A stretch of 64,000 nucleotides of DNA from BP-133 sp040756995 (GTDB lineage Bacteria; Actinomycetota; Acidimicrobiia; IMCC26256; BP-133): positions 1 through 64,000 of the forward strand of contig JBFLYK010000012.1 in NCBI GenBank assembly GCA_040756995.1, written 5' to 3'. This document shows positions 16,652 through 24,630 of the stretch, in pieces. Within the stretch, counting starts at the first letter, position 1. Every line of letters starts with the position of its first letter. Position numbers and translations under genes: made by a program. Below the pieces are notes generated by a model that saw only the letters and a program-made list of their open reading frames with translations, was not told the DNA's origin and did not search any database.

Positions 16652-18466
16652 TTAGTGGTCGTCGCCCTGGGGCACCGGCGACTTCCGCAGCGTCCGGGTG
16701 ATCCCGAACGCCCCGGCGAGGCTGATGGCCGCCAGAGCGGCGAACCAGGCCCCGTTCGTCCCACCGGTGCGGGGCAGCGTGCCGCCGCCCAGCGTCCCGT
16801 CGGCCGGGCTCTGGGTCAGGTTCTCGCCGGCCACGGCCGTGGTGTAGTCGGCCGCGGCGTTGATCGACCCGACCTTGATCGTGGTCGGCTCGGTCAGCAG
16901 CGAGGTGAGGCCGAAGGCGCCGGCGAGGACGTCGGTGCCGAGCGGCAGGGCCCCCAGGGGCAGGTTGAGGCCGGGCAGGAGGCTCGAGACGGAGCCGCTG
17001 CCGAGAAGGCCGCCGAGGATGCCGCTGAGGTTGGCCGGCGGGTTGATGCTCACCCGCAGGAGGTCGAGGCCGGCGGTGGCCACGTTGTAGTTGCCCTCGG
17101 CCTTGACCGACGCCGTCCGCTCGAGGAGGCCGATGTCGATCAGGTTGCCGAGGCCGAGCGTGCTCGTGATCCCGTTGACCAGGCCGAGGACGCTGCCCTT
17201 GAGGGCGTTGATCTGCTCGACGGTGGCGTTGAGGTCGAGGACGCCGAGGTCCTTGCCGCCGACCAGCAGCTTGCCGAAGTTGGCCGACGTCGTGGCCTGC
17301 GAGTTGGCCAGCGTGTCAGCCGCCTTGGCGAAGGCCGACAGCGAGACGCCCTGCAGGGAGACCAGCGGAGCGCCGTTGAGCACGCCGAGGAGCCCGTCCA
17401 CCACGGAGGTGGCCTGCGTGAGCAGCGGCGTGAGGACCGGGTTGATGAGGTTGAGGATCGGGTCGGTCACGGCGGCCACGGTGGTGCAGCCGTCGAGGAT
17501 GCCGAGCAGGCCACCCGCCGACGACAGGCCGAGGGTGCCGAGGAGGCCGCCGAGGACGCCGCCGGTGCCGAGCAGACCGCTGAGGTCGCCGAGGCCGCTC
17601 AGGTTGGTCGTGACCAGCGACTCCACCGCGTCACAGGTGGCGGCGGTGGACAGGCCGTTCTTCACGTTGAGCAGGCCGGTCACGTTGGCCAGGAGGCCGC
17701 TGATGCCCGAACCGGTCAGGTCGCCGAGGCCCAGCGAGCCCGTCGGCACCGTGAGGCCGAGCTGGTCGAGGATGCCGGTCAGGGCGCCGAGGGGCAGGTT
17801 GGCGAGGTTGTCGATGCCGAGCCCGCCGAGGAGGCCCTGGAGGGACAGCACGTCCACGCTGCCGATGCCGACGATGCCCGTGTCACCCACGCTGGCCGAA
17901 CCCGAGGCGTTGGTCGTGACGCCGGCAATGTTGACGTCCTTGACGCCGATCAGGCCCTGGAGGACCGACAGGTTGGGGACGCTGGTGGAGACGACCGAGT
18001 CCACGGCGGAGGCGCTGCTGTGGGCCTCGATCTTGACGGGGTTGACCGTGCCGCTGGCCAGCAGGCCCGCACCGAGCGGAACGCTGGCGCCGGCCAGGTT
18101 GAGGGCGCTACCCGGGAAGTTGACCGGGATCGACGCCAGCTGGGCGGGGACGTTGCTGGTCCCCGGGGAGGTGGCCTTGAAGGCCGGGTTGGGCAGAGCC
18201 AGGTTCAGCAGCCCCGTGGCGTCCACCGCCGACAGGGAGGCGAAGGCCTGGGGGCCCGAGAGGCCGAGACGACCGGGGTCCAGGGTCCCCTGCCCCTGGT
18301 CGGTCAGAACCTTGAGGTGCTGGACATTGCCGAGGTCGACGCTGAGGAGAGTGATGCTGGAGGAGGCCGTCCCGCGCCCCGACACGGCCGCACTCGCCCC
18401 TCCGGCGGTGAGCCCTGTCAGCGAGGTGACGACCAGGCCCACCAGCCCGATCCGGATCCTGTTCAC
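16652..18466 (-). CDS. Secreted Gly/Leu-rich surface protein with LPRTG anchor
   Basis: A 604-residue exported protein. It starts with a basic N-terminus and a hydrophobic signal peptide ending in ASAA (about residue 31). The body is rich in Leu, Gly, Ala, Ser and Val with many GLLG and LGGLLG motifs, probably beta-rich. The C-terminus is a textbook sortase signal: LPRTG, then about 20 hydrophobic residues, then RTLRKS. This predicts covalent cell-wall attachment, but no sortase gene is in the window. The GTG at 18466 is preferred since AAAGGACG lies 4 bases upstream; an ATG at 18481 is in frame. It resembles actinobacterial choice-of-anchor proteins, but I cannot assign a function. Confidence 0.75.
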   Translation of the reverse strand: MNRIRIGLVGLVVTSLTGLTAGGASAAVSGRGTASSSITLLSVDLGNVQHLKVLTDQGQGTLDPGRLGLSGPQAFASLSAVDATGLLNLALPNPAFKATSPGTSNVPAQLASIPVNFPGSALNLAGASVPLGAGLLASGTVNPVKIEAHSSASAVDSVVSTSVPNLSVLQGLIGVKDVNIAGVTTNASGSASVGDTGIVGIGSVDVLSLQGLLGGLGIDNLANLPLGALTGILDQLGLTVPTGSLGLGDLTGSGISGLLANVTGLLNVKNGLSTAATCDAVESLVTTNLSGLGDLSGLLGTGGVLGGLLGTLGLSSAGGLLGILDGCTTVAAVTDPILNLINPVLTPLLTQATSVVDGLLGVLNGAPLVSLQGVSLSAFAKAADTLANSQATTSANFGKLLVGGKDLGVLDLNATVEQINALKGSVLGLVNGITSTLGLGNLIDIGLLERTASVKAEGNYNVATAGLDLLRVSINPPANLSGILGGLLGSGSVSSLLPGLNLPLGALPLGTDVLAGAFGLTSLLTEPTTIKVGSINAAADYTTAVAGENLTQSPADGTLGGGTLPRTGGTNGAWFAALAAISLAGAFGITRTLRKSPVPQGDDH

Positions 18467-18642
18467 TGAACGTCCTTTCATCGATAGATCGGCCCCAACA
18501 GCCGCGAGGGGGCACAGAGGCAAGATCGGTGAACAGGGCCCCCCGGAACATGGCCCGAAAGAACTATTTCGATGGCTCGGAAGAACTAGTCACCAAGCCT
18601 TCGTACCTATTTCGACCAGGACGTTCCGGGGGTCCGGGGCCA

Positions 18643-18648
18643 TAGGAT
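18643..18648 (+). promoter_or_regulatory. Putative -10 box (TAGGAT) of the M48 protease gene
   Basis: TAGGAT fits TANNNT and ends 6 bases before the ATC codon proposed as the start of the protease. The same box and 6-base spacing precede the DUF948 gene at 55522. It also contains the in-frame TAG that bounds the protease reading frame upstream. Confidence 0.4.
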
Positions 18649-18654
18649 GAGCGC

Positions 18655-19404
18655 ATCGCCGAGCAGATCACCCGCAACCGCCGCCAGTCGGCTGTCCTCC
18701 TTGGGGCTTTTGCCTCCGTGGTGCTGGTCGTCGGCGCCCTCCTGGCCGCCGTCCTCGGCCCCGTGCTGTTCGTCGCGGCCGCCGTCGTCGCACTAGTCCT
18801 CGCGGCCGTCGCCTACCTCTACGCCGACCGGCTCGTGCTGAGGCTTAGCCATGCCCGGCCCGTCTCACCCGACGAGGAGCCGCGCTACCACAACCTCGTG
18901 GAAGGGCTCTGCGTCTCGGCCGGGCTCCCCAAGCCCGAGCTGTACGTCGTCGACGACCCGGTGGCCAACAGCTTCGCCACGGGCCGCAACCCGGCCCACG
19001 CCGCCATCGTGGTGACCACCGGGCTCCTCCAGAAGCTGTCCCGGATGGAGCTGGAGGGTGTGCTGGCTCACGAGCTGTCCCACATCCGCAGCAACGACAT
19101 CCTGGTGACCAGCCTCGGCACGGCCCTGGTGGCCCTGCCGCTCATGCCGGTCGGGTCGGTGGCCGGGCGGCTGCTGACGGCGCTGGTCGGCCGGGGCCGG
19201 GAGCGCGACGCCGACCTGAGCGGGGTGCGCCTGACCCGCTACCCGCCCGGGCTGGCCGCCGCCCTGGAGAAGGTCCGGACGGACGGCGCCCAGGCCGTCT
19301 CGGTCTCCCGGGCCACCGCCCACCTCTGGATCGCCTCGCCGCTCGACGCCGAGGACGGCGCCGGCCGGCTCGAGGCCCGCATCGCGGCCCTGCGCGATAT
19401 GTAA
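18655..19404 (+). CDS. M48 (HtpX-like) membrane metalloprotease, probable AUC start
   Basis: A zinc metalloprotease of family M48. It has two N-terminal hydrophobic segments, the zinc-binding HELSH at about residues 139-143, a further hydrophobic pair, and the ERDAD segment that supplies the third ligand. Homologues quality-control membrane proteins. The first canonical start is GTG at 18718, but coding continues upstream with the residues AEQITRNRRQS, which match the usual N-terminus of the family. The frame reaches TAG at 18643 without ATG, GTG or TTG. ATC at 18655 falls where the initiator should be and lies 6 bases after TAGGAT. The start is therefore either a true AUC codon or a point change from ATG; coordinates use it. 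The length from ATC is 249 residues, somewhat short for the family. Confidence 0.75.
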   Translation: MAEQITRNRRQSAVLLGAFASVVLVVGALLAAVLGPVLFVAAAVVALVLAAVAYLYADRLVLRLSHARPVSPDEEPRYHNLVEGLCVSAGLPKPELYVVDDPVANSFATGRNPAHAAIVVTTGLLQKLSRMELEGVLAHELSHIRSNDILVTSLGTALVALPLMPVGSVAGRLLTALVGRGRERDADLSGVRLTRYPPGLAAALEKVRTDGAQAVSVSRATAHLWIASPLDAEDGAGRLEARIAALRDM

Positions 19405-19418
19405 CGATCAACCGCCGC

Positions 19419-19444
19419 AAATCGGTCTATCGGGCAGCCGATTT
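19419..19444 (+). terminator. Small hairpin after the M48 protease gene
   Basis: A 7-bp stem (AAATCGG at 19419-19425 with CCGATTT at 19438-19444) with a 12-base loop lies 15 bases after the stop. The right arm ends in TTT followed by CC, weakly terminator-like. Confidence 0.35.
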
Positions 19445-19555
19445 CCTCACCTCAGTAACACGGGCGTGCTTAACTCACTCTGACGAACGGCGGGTTCAAG
19501 GGCGGACGCCGAAATGTCGAGAAGTCACCGCGTCCGCCAGCAAGGAGCTCTTCTC

Positions 19556-20596
19556 GTGTCATTCCGCCGTACCTCCGTCGCCCTCCTCGGTCTCGTCTCC
19601 CTGGCCACCGCGGCCTGTGGGGGAGGCGCCGAACCGAAGCCCGTCGCCGCCGTCACGCCGGAGACGAAGGTGTCGGAGGGCACGGTCACGACGGAGGGTG
19701 CTCCGCTGGCCCCCCTGACCGGTCTCCCCGACCAGAGCGGAGCCACGAAAAGCCGGCCATCGCTGGCGGTCAAGATCGACAACGCTCCCGAGGCCCGGCC
19801 GCAGGCCGGCCTCGACATGGCCGACATCGTCTACGAGGAGGTCGTCGAGGGCGGCGTGACCCGTTTCATCGCCCTGTTCCACTCGGCGGCGCCGGCGGTG
19901 GTGGGCCCGGTCCGGTCGGTGCGGCCGATGGACCCCGACATCCTGGCCGCCTACCACGGCCTCGTCGCCTACTCCGGCGGCATCCCGGCCTTCGTGTCGA
20001 TGATGCGCAAGGCCCCGGTGCAGGACGTGAACGTCGACGTCGCCACCGACGCCTACAGCTGGGACAAGTCCCGCCGGGCACCGCACAACACGTTCATCTC
20101 TCCCGAGAAGCTCTGGCCCAAGGCCAAGGGTGACAACGCCGCCCCGCCCCAGCCCATGTTCGAGTACCGGGCCGCCGGCGAGCCCTTCGGCGACGCCGAC
20201 GCCACCCACCTCTCCATGACGTACTCCCCCCGGGCCAGCGCCACCTACGACTGGGACGCCGCCGCCGGTACGTACAAGCGAGGCGAGAACGGCACGCCGC
20301 ACACCGCCGCCTCCGGGGCTCAGATCGCCCCCCAGAACGTGGTGATCCAGTTCGTGACCACCAGGACCCTCGGCTACAAGGACCAGTCCGGCAGCAACGT
20401 CGTCGAGTCCAACGTCATCGGCTCGGGCGACGCCTGGATCCTTTCCGGCGGCCGGATCACCAAGGGCAAGTGGTCGAAGTCCTCGGAGACGGCCCCCACG
20501 AAGTACACCGACTCGGCCGGCAACCCGGTCAAGCTCAGCGCCGGGCGCACCTGGGTGCACTTCGCCCCCGTCGGCACGCCCGTCATCACCCGGTAA
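19556..20596 (+). CDS. DUF3048 (YerB-like) lipoprotein
   Basis: A 346-residue exported lipoprotein. The signal peptide ends in the lipobox TAAC with Cys22 predicted to be lipidated. A Thr/Ala/Pro-rich spacer follows. The DUF3048 domain begins near RPSLAVKIDNAPEARPQAG and continues through GGVTRFIALFH and GPVRSVRP, all typical of the family, then a C-terminal DUF3048 segment. The role is unknown; the Bacillus member is YerB. The GTG at 19556 is chosen for AAGGAG 8 bases upstream. It appears to be a single gene between the M48 protease and pdxS. Confidence 0.82.
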   Translation: MSFRRTSVALLGLVSLATAACGGGAEPKPVAAVTPETKVSEGTVTTEGAPLAPLTGLPDQSGATKSRPSLAVKIDNAPEARPQAGLDMADIVYEEVVEGGVTRFIALFHSAAPAVVGPVRSVRPMDPDILAAYHGLVAYSGGIPAFVSMMRKAPVQDVNVDVATDAYSWDKSRRAPHNTFISPEKLWPKAKGDNAAPPQPMFEYRAAGEPFGDADATHLSMTYSPRASATYDWDAAAGTYKRGENGTPHTAASGAQIAPQNVVIQFVTTRTLGYKDQSGSNVVESNVIGSGDAWILSGGRITKGKWSKSSETAPTKYTDSAGNPVKLSAGRTWVHFAPVGTPVITR

Positions 20597-20625
20597 TCCC
20601 CGGCCGGCCGGCCGGCACCGCCCTC

Positions 20626-20631
20626 TAGACT
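20626..20631 (+). promoter_or_regulatory. Putative -10 box (TAGACT) of pdxS
   Basis: TAGACT fits TANNNT and lies 41 bases before the pdxS ATG, leaving room for a leader with the GAGAGGGCAGGGG ribosome-binding site. It is preceded by the palindromic GGCCGGCCGGCCGG run at 20601-20614. Confidence 0.4.
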
Positions 20632-20672
20632 CGGACGCGGATTCACCACCGTACGGACGAGAGGGCAGGGGT

Positions 20673-21560
20673 ATGGCCGACGAACGCAGCACCGGGACGG
20701 CCCGCGTCAAGCGGGGCCTGGCCGAGATGTTGCGGGGCGGCGTGATCATGGACGTCGTCACCGCCGAGCAGGCGAAGATCGCCGAGGACTCGGGCGCGGC
20801 GGCGGTCATGGCCCTCGAGCGGGTCCCGGCCGACATCCGCCGTGACGGCGGCGTGGCCCGCATGAGCGACCCGGCCATGATCGAGTCGATCAAGGCGGCG
20901 GTGACCATCCCGGTCATGGCCAAGTGCCGTATCGGTCACTTCGCCGAGGCCCAGGTCCTCCAGGCTCTCGGGGTCGACTACATCGACGAGTCGGAGGTTC
21001 TCACGCCGGCCGACGAGGCGCACCACGTCGACAAGTGGGCCTTCACCACACCGTTCGTGTGCGGCGCCACCAACCTCGGCGAGGCGCTGCGCCGCATCTC
21101 CGAAGGGGCGGCCATGATCCGCTCCAAGGGCGAGGCGGGGACGGGCAACATCGTCGAGGCCGTCCGCCATCTGCGCTCGATCCTGGGTGACATCAGGAAG
21201 ATCACCACGGCCGACTCGGCCGAGCTCTACGGCTGGGCCAAGGAGCTGCGGGCCCCGATCGAGCTCGTGGCCGAGGTCGCCGAGAAGGGCGAGCTCCCCG
21301 TCCCGCTGTTCTGCGCCGGGGGGATCGCCACGCCGGCCGACGCCTCTTTGGTCATGCAGCTCGGCGCCCAGGCGGTCTTTGTCGGCAGCGGCATCTTCAA
21401 GTCGGCCGACCCCGCGCCCCGGGCCAAGGCCATCGTGGAGGCCACGACGCACTACCGCGACCCGGAGATCATCGCCAAGGTGTCCCGGGGGCTCGGCGAG
21501 CCGATGCGGGGCGAGGAGATCGACCGGCTCGAGGTCAAGCTGGCCGAGCGGGGCTGGTGA
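20673..21560 (+). CDS. pdxS: Pyridoxal 5'-phosphate synthase, synthase subunit PdxS
   Basis: The synthase half of the DXP-independent vitamin B6 pathway. It combines ribose 5-phosphate, glyceraldehyde 3-phosphate and ammonia from PdxT to make pyridoxal phosphate. At 295 residues it is full length and highly conserved. Visible landmarks are GGVIMDV near the N-terminus, ALERVPADIR, VMAKCRIGHF, FVCGATNLGEALRRI, IRSKGEAGTGN and AGGIATPADA. It is a (beta/alpha)8 barrel that forms a dodecamer. It is followed 27 bases later by pdxT, so both subunits are co-expressed. Confidence 0.97.
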   Translation: MADERSTGTARVKRGLAEMLRGGVIMDVVTAEQAKIAEDSGAAAVMALERVPADIRRDGGVARMSDPAMIESIKAAVTIPVMAKCRIGHFAEAQVLQALGVDYIDESEVLTPADEAHHVDKWAFTTPFVCGATNLGEALRRISEGAAMIRSKGEAGTGNIVEAVRHLRSILGDIRKITTADSAELYGWAKELRAPIELVAEVAEKGELPVPLFCAGGIATPADASLVMQLGAQAVFVGSGIFKSADPAPRAKAIVEATTHYRDPEIIAKVSRGLGEPMRGEEIDRLEVKLAERGW

Positions 21561-21587
21561 CGGTGAGGTCGATGGCGGTGCCCCCAG

Positions 21588-22160
21588 GTGAAGATCGGCG
21601 TCCTGGCCCTGCAGGGGGGCTTCCGGCCCCACGTTGAGGCGCTGTCGGCCCTCGGGGCCGACGCCTTCGAAGTGCGGCTGCCCCGCGACCTGGCCGGCGC
21701 CGACGCCCTGGTGCTGCCCGGCGGCGAGTCGACCACCGTCGGCCGGCTGCTCGGCACGGCCGAGCTGATCGAGCCGCTCCGCGAGCGCCTGGCTGGCGGC
21801 CTTCCGGTCCTCGGCACCTGCGCCGGCCTGATCCTCCTCGCCTCCGAAGTCCTCGACGGGCGGCCCGACCAGGTCTCGCTGGCCGCCATCGACCTGACCG
21901 TGCGCCGCAACGCCCACGGCCGGCAGAACGAGTCGTTCGAGGCACCACTTGAAATCACCGGCCTGGCCGGTGGACCCTTCCCGGGTGTGTTCATCCGGGC
22001 CCCGGGGATCGAGCGCATCGGCGAGGGCGTCGAAGTCCTGGCCCGCTTGTCCTCTGGAGACGCCGTGGCCGCCCGGCAGGGGCCGGTCACGGTCTGCGCC
22101 TTCCATCCCGAGCTGGCCGGCGATCTGCGCTTCCACCAGCACTTCCTCTCGAGCCTGTGA
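21588..22160 (+). CDS. pdxT: Pyridoxal 5'-phosphate synthase, glutaminase subunit PdxT
   Basis: A class I glutamine amidotransferase that releases ammonia from glutamine and channels it to PdxS. The triad is visible: the Cys nucleophile in GTCAGLI (about residue 80) and the His-Glu pair in FHPEL near the C-terminus. The GGEST motif is also present. The length of 190 residues is normal. The start is GTG at 21588; the ribosome-binding site is weak, so translation may depend on pdxS. yebC begins 13 bases after its stop. Confidence 0.95.
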   Translation: MKIGVLALQGGFRPHVEALSALGADAFEVRLPRDLAGADALVLPGGESTTVGRLLGTAELIEPLRERLAGGLPVLGTCAGLILLASEVLDGRPDQVSLAAIDLTVRRNAHGRQNESFEAPLEITGLAGGPFPGVFIRAPGIERIGEGVEVLARLSSGDAVAARQGPVTVCAFHPELAGDLRFHQHFLSSL

Positions 22161-22172
22161 GGTGAAACGAGC

Positions 22173-22931
22173 ATGAGCGGCCATTCAAAATGGGCCACCA
22201 CCAAGCACCAGAAGGCGGCCAAGGACAAGGTCCGGGGCAAGCTCTTCGCCAAGTTGATCCGCCAGGTCGAGGTGGCGGCCCGGGAAGGCGGGGGTGACCT
22301 GTCGGCCAACGCCACGCTGCGGACGATGTACGACAAGGCGCGGGACGCCTCGGTGCCCATCGACACCATCGAGCGGGCCATCAAGCGGGGGACGGGCGAG
22401 CTCGAGGGCGTGACCTACGAGTCGGTCACCTACGAGGGGTACGCCCCCAACGGCGTGGCGGTCATCGCCGAGTGCCTGACCGACAACCGCAACCGGACGA
22501 CCTCCGAGGTGAAGAACATCTTCACCCGCAACGGCGGGTCCCTGGCCGAGCCGGGGGCGGTGGCCTGGCAGTTCCACCGCAAGGGGATGATCATCGTCGA
22601 CAAGACCTCCGGGGTCGACGAGGACGAGCTGATGATGGCGGCCCTCGAGGCCGGCGCCGAGGACGTCACCGACCAGGGCGACACCTTCGACATCACCACC
22701 GCCCCCACCGACTTCACCGCGGTGCGCGACGCCCTGACCGAAGCGGGCATCACCCTGGCCTCGGCCGACCTCACGATGATCGCCACCACCCAGGTGCCGC
22801 TCACCACCGAGGCCGACGCCCGGAAGGTGCTCCGGGTCCTCGACGCCCTCGAGGACCACGACGATGTCCAGAACGTCTACGCCAACTTCGACATCCCCGA
22901 CGAGATCTTCCAGGCGGTGTCGGCCGAGTAG
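22173..22931 (+). CDS. YebC/PmpR family protein
   Basis: A 252-residue member of the YebC/TACO1 family, described both as transcriptional regulators and, more recently, as translation factors helping ribosomes through proline-rich stretches. The conserved start SGHSKWATTKHQK is present, followed by NATLRTMYDKARDASVP and the central NGVAVIAECLTDNRNRT. The position between pdxT and ruvC is the usual one in actinobacteria. A GAGGTG ribosome-binding site precedes the ATG. It is tightly followed by a nucleotidyltransferase gene whose ribosome-binding site overlaps the yebC stop. Confidence 0.93.
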   Translation: MSGHSKWATTKHQKAAKDKVRGKLFAKLIRQVEVAAREGGGDLSANATLRTMYDKARDASVPIDTIERAIKRGTGELEGVTYESVTYEGYAPNGVAVIAECLTDNRNRTTSEVKNIFTRNGGSLAEPGAVAWQFHRKGMIIVDKTSGVDEDELMMAALEAGAEDVTDQGDTFDITTAPTDFTAVRDALTEAGITLASADLTMIATTQVPLTTEADARKVLRVLDALEDHDDVQNVYANFDIPDEIFQAVSAE

Positions 22932-22936
22932 GAGAC

Positions 22937-23539
22937 GTGACTCGGGCAGTCGGCCTCCGGGTGGGGGTCATCGTCCTGGCCGCCGGCCGGGGCAGCCGCT
23001 TCGGCGACGAGTCGCCGAAGACGCTGGCCCGGCTCGGCCGGCGGCCGCTGGTGGCCCACGCCGTGACCTCGGCCAAGGCCAGCGGCCTGCGCCCGGTCGT
23101 CGTCGTCGTGGGCTGCCAGGCGGCCGACGTGGCGGCCGCCGCCGGTCGCGACGTCGAGGTGATCGAGAACCCCTACTGGGAGGAGGGCATGTCGACCAGC
23201 CTGCGGGCCGGTCTGGCCGCCGTGCTGGCCGACCGGACGGTCACGGCCATGACCGTGGCGCTGGCCGACCAACCCCGGATCGGCGCCGAGGCCTACCGGC
23301 GGCTGGTGCTGGCCCATGCGGACGGGGCGGAGCTGGCGGTGGCGACGTACGGCGGGAAGCGCGGCCATCCCGTCCTCATCGGACGGAACTACTTCGAGGA
23401 GGCGATGCGCATGACGGGCGACCAGGGAGCCCGGACCCTGCTGGCCAAGCCGGAGGTCGTCGAGGTGCCCTGCGACGGGACGGGCGAGGCGACCGACATC
23501 GACACGCCGGCCGACCTGGCGGCGCTGGAGGACAGCTAG
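22937..23539 (+). CDS. MobA/MocA-like nucleotidyltransferase
   Basis: A 200-residue NTP transferase of the MobA-like superfamily, closest in appearance to MocA/CoxJ-type molybdopterin cytidylyl- or guanylyltransferases. The nucleotide-binding signature is LAAGRGSRFG near residues 13-22, followed by a Lys in ESPKTLARLGRRPLV and NPYWEEGMSTSLRAGL, which is typical of the MocA branch. The C-terminal TDIDTPADL is also typical. The true substrate is uncertain. The start GTG at 22937 lies 5 bases after the yebC stop with AGGAG overlapping it. No molybdoenzyme gene is nearby. Confidence 0.8.
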   Translation: MTRAVGLRVGVIVLAAGRGSRFGDESPKTLARLGRRPLVAHAVTSAKASGLRPVVVVVGCQAADVAAAAGRDVEVIENPYWEEGMSTSLRAGLAAVLADRTVTAMTVALADQPRIGAEAYRRLVLAHADGAELAVATYGGKRGHPVLIGRNYFEEAMRMTGDQGARTLLAKPEVVEVPCDGTGEATDIDTPADLAALEDS

Positions 23540-23543
23540 CTCG

Positions 23544-23768
23544 TCAGGCGGCCTGGAAGGGCGTAGCCGGAGCCATCTCCCAGACCTCGGTGACGGCCAT
23601 CACCGGAATGAAGCTGTCGCTTCCGTCGATCAGGATCCAGACGCTCGAGAGACCCGGCCGGCCGGCCGAGATGAGCTGGGCGTCGACGATCCGGGAGCCG
23701 TCGCTCAGAACGAGGCCGACCCGGCGCCCCTCGAGGTGGCGGAGTGTGACGTGGATCTGGTCAGCCAT
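23544..23768 (-). CDS. 74-residue conserved-looking hypothetical protein
   Basis: A small protein with alternating hydrophobic strands (IHVTLRHLEGRRVGLVLSDG, then VDAQLISAG and VWILIDG). This suggests a compact beta-barrel of SH3 or Sm type. There is no signal peptide. GAAAGGGG lies 6-7 bases before the ATG. It converges with the nucleotidyltransferase gene, 4 bases apart. No family recognised. Confidence 0.55.
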   Translation of the reverse strand: MADQIHVTLRHLEGRRVGLVLSDGSRIVDAQLISAGRPGLSSVWILIDGSDSFIPVMAVTEVWEMAPATPFQAA

Positions 23769-23933
23769 CCCGCACCCCTTTCGTTCAGCCTGTAGGTCGG
23801 CTGTTCACCAGAGGGTTTCGAGGCCTTCACTGGCAAAACCTGCTGGTCAAGTGGACAAACAGCCGGTTGGCGCCTTCTGTTCCAATTGCCGGGACGGACG
23901 GCGGAAATCCACGGCGCTGTCACACCCCCGGAG

Positions 23934-23939
23934 TATGTT
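23934..23939 (+). promoter_or_regulatory. Putative -10 box (TATGTT) of ruvC
   Basis: TATGTT fits TANNNT and ends 7 bases before the ATG at 23947, consistent with a leaderless ruvCAB transcript. It overlaps an earlier in-frame ATG at 23935, which argues for 23947 as the true start. Confidence 0.4.
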
Positions 23940-23946
23940 CGAACCC

Positions 23947-24630
23947 ATGTTCGGATCGGCCGAACCGGCCGTCGTGCTGGGGATCGACCCCGGGGTGTCC
24001 CGCTGCGGCTACGGCGCGGTGGCCGCCGAGGGCAGCACGCTCACGGCCCTGGCCTGCGGGGTGATCCGCACCCCACCATCCGATCCGCTGCCGGAGCGGC
24101 TGGCCGCTCTCCAGGCGGAGCTGGAGGGTCTGGTGGCCGAGTTGCGGCCGGCGACGATGGCCGTGGAGCGGGTGTTCTTCCAGACCAACGTGCGGACGGC
24201 CATGTCGGTCGGCCAGGCCAGCGGCCTGGCCCTGGCGGTGGCCGCCCGGGCCGGCGTCCCCGTCTGCCAGTACACGCCGAACGAGGTGAAGCAGGCGGTC
24301 GCCGGCTACGGCGCCGCCGGCAAGGAGCAGGTCCAGGCCATGGTGACCCGGCTGCTCAACCTGCCCGAGGTCCCGAAGCCCCCGGACGCGGCTGACGCCC
24401 TCGCCCTGGCCATCTGCCATTTGTCGGCCGGGCGCTTCCGGGTCGCCGCCGGTCTCGCCGGCGGCGACCGGTCCGGAACGGCCTCCTCGGGCCCGGTGCC
24501 CGGCCTGGCCCGGGCCATCGCCGCCGCCACCGCTTCCGGCCCAACCGCGACCGGTCGCGCTTCGGGCCCCTATAGGGCCTCAGGCGCGACCGGTCGCGCT
24601 GAGGCCACTCGTCAGAAGGAGTCGCCGTGA
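23947..24630 (+). CDS. ruvC: Holliday-junction resolvase RuvC
   Basis: An endonuclease that cuts Holliday junctions delivered by RuvAB. Catalytic acidic residues are visible: D14 in GIDPG, E74 in VERVFF, and D147 and D150 in DAADALALA. The core ends near residue 165. Another 60 residues of Ala/Gly/Ser/Thr-rich tail follow, encoded partly by two copies of a palindromic DNA element. Typical RuvC is 160-190 residues, so the tail is an extension. The stop overlaps the ruvA start by 4 bases (GTGA). Confidence 0.93.
   Translation: MFGSAEPAVVLGIDPGVSRCGYGAVAAEGSTLTALACGVIRTPPSDPLPERLAALQAELEGLVAELRPATMAVERVFFQTNVRTAMSVGQASGLALAVAARAGVPVCQYTPNEVKQAVAGYGAAGKEQVQAMVTRLLNLPEVPKPPDAADALALAICHLSAGRFRVAAGLAGGDRSGTASSGPVPGLARAIAAATASGPTATGRASGPYRASGATGRAEATRQKESP
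24546..24600 (+). repeat. Paired palindromes in the ruvC 3' end
   Basis: CGCGACCGGTCGCGCT occurs twice, at 24546-24561 and 24585-24600. Each contains the perfect palindrome CGCGACCGGTCGCG. Between them lies a near-palindrome, GGCCCCTATAGGGCC. The block lies inside the RuvC C-terminal extension and encodes the repeated residues ATGRASG and ATGRAEA. Confidence 0.8.

Noticed and set aside
18718..18720. GTG as start of the M48 protease
   Set aside because: It would drop the conserved N-terminal segment and start inside the first hydrophobic helix. Kept only as an alternative.
10969..20596. Accessory stretch as a mobile island
   Set aside because: No integrase, transposase, tRNA junction, flanking repeats or base-composition change was visible. 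It is described as accessory only by comparison with the conserved backbone.
23935..23937. Earlier ATG as start of ruvC
   Set aside because: It overlaps the TATGTT box that fits a -10; the ATG at 23947 has the expected spacing and adds no lost domain.
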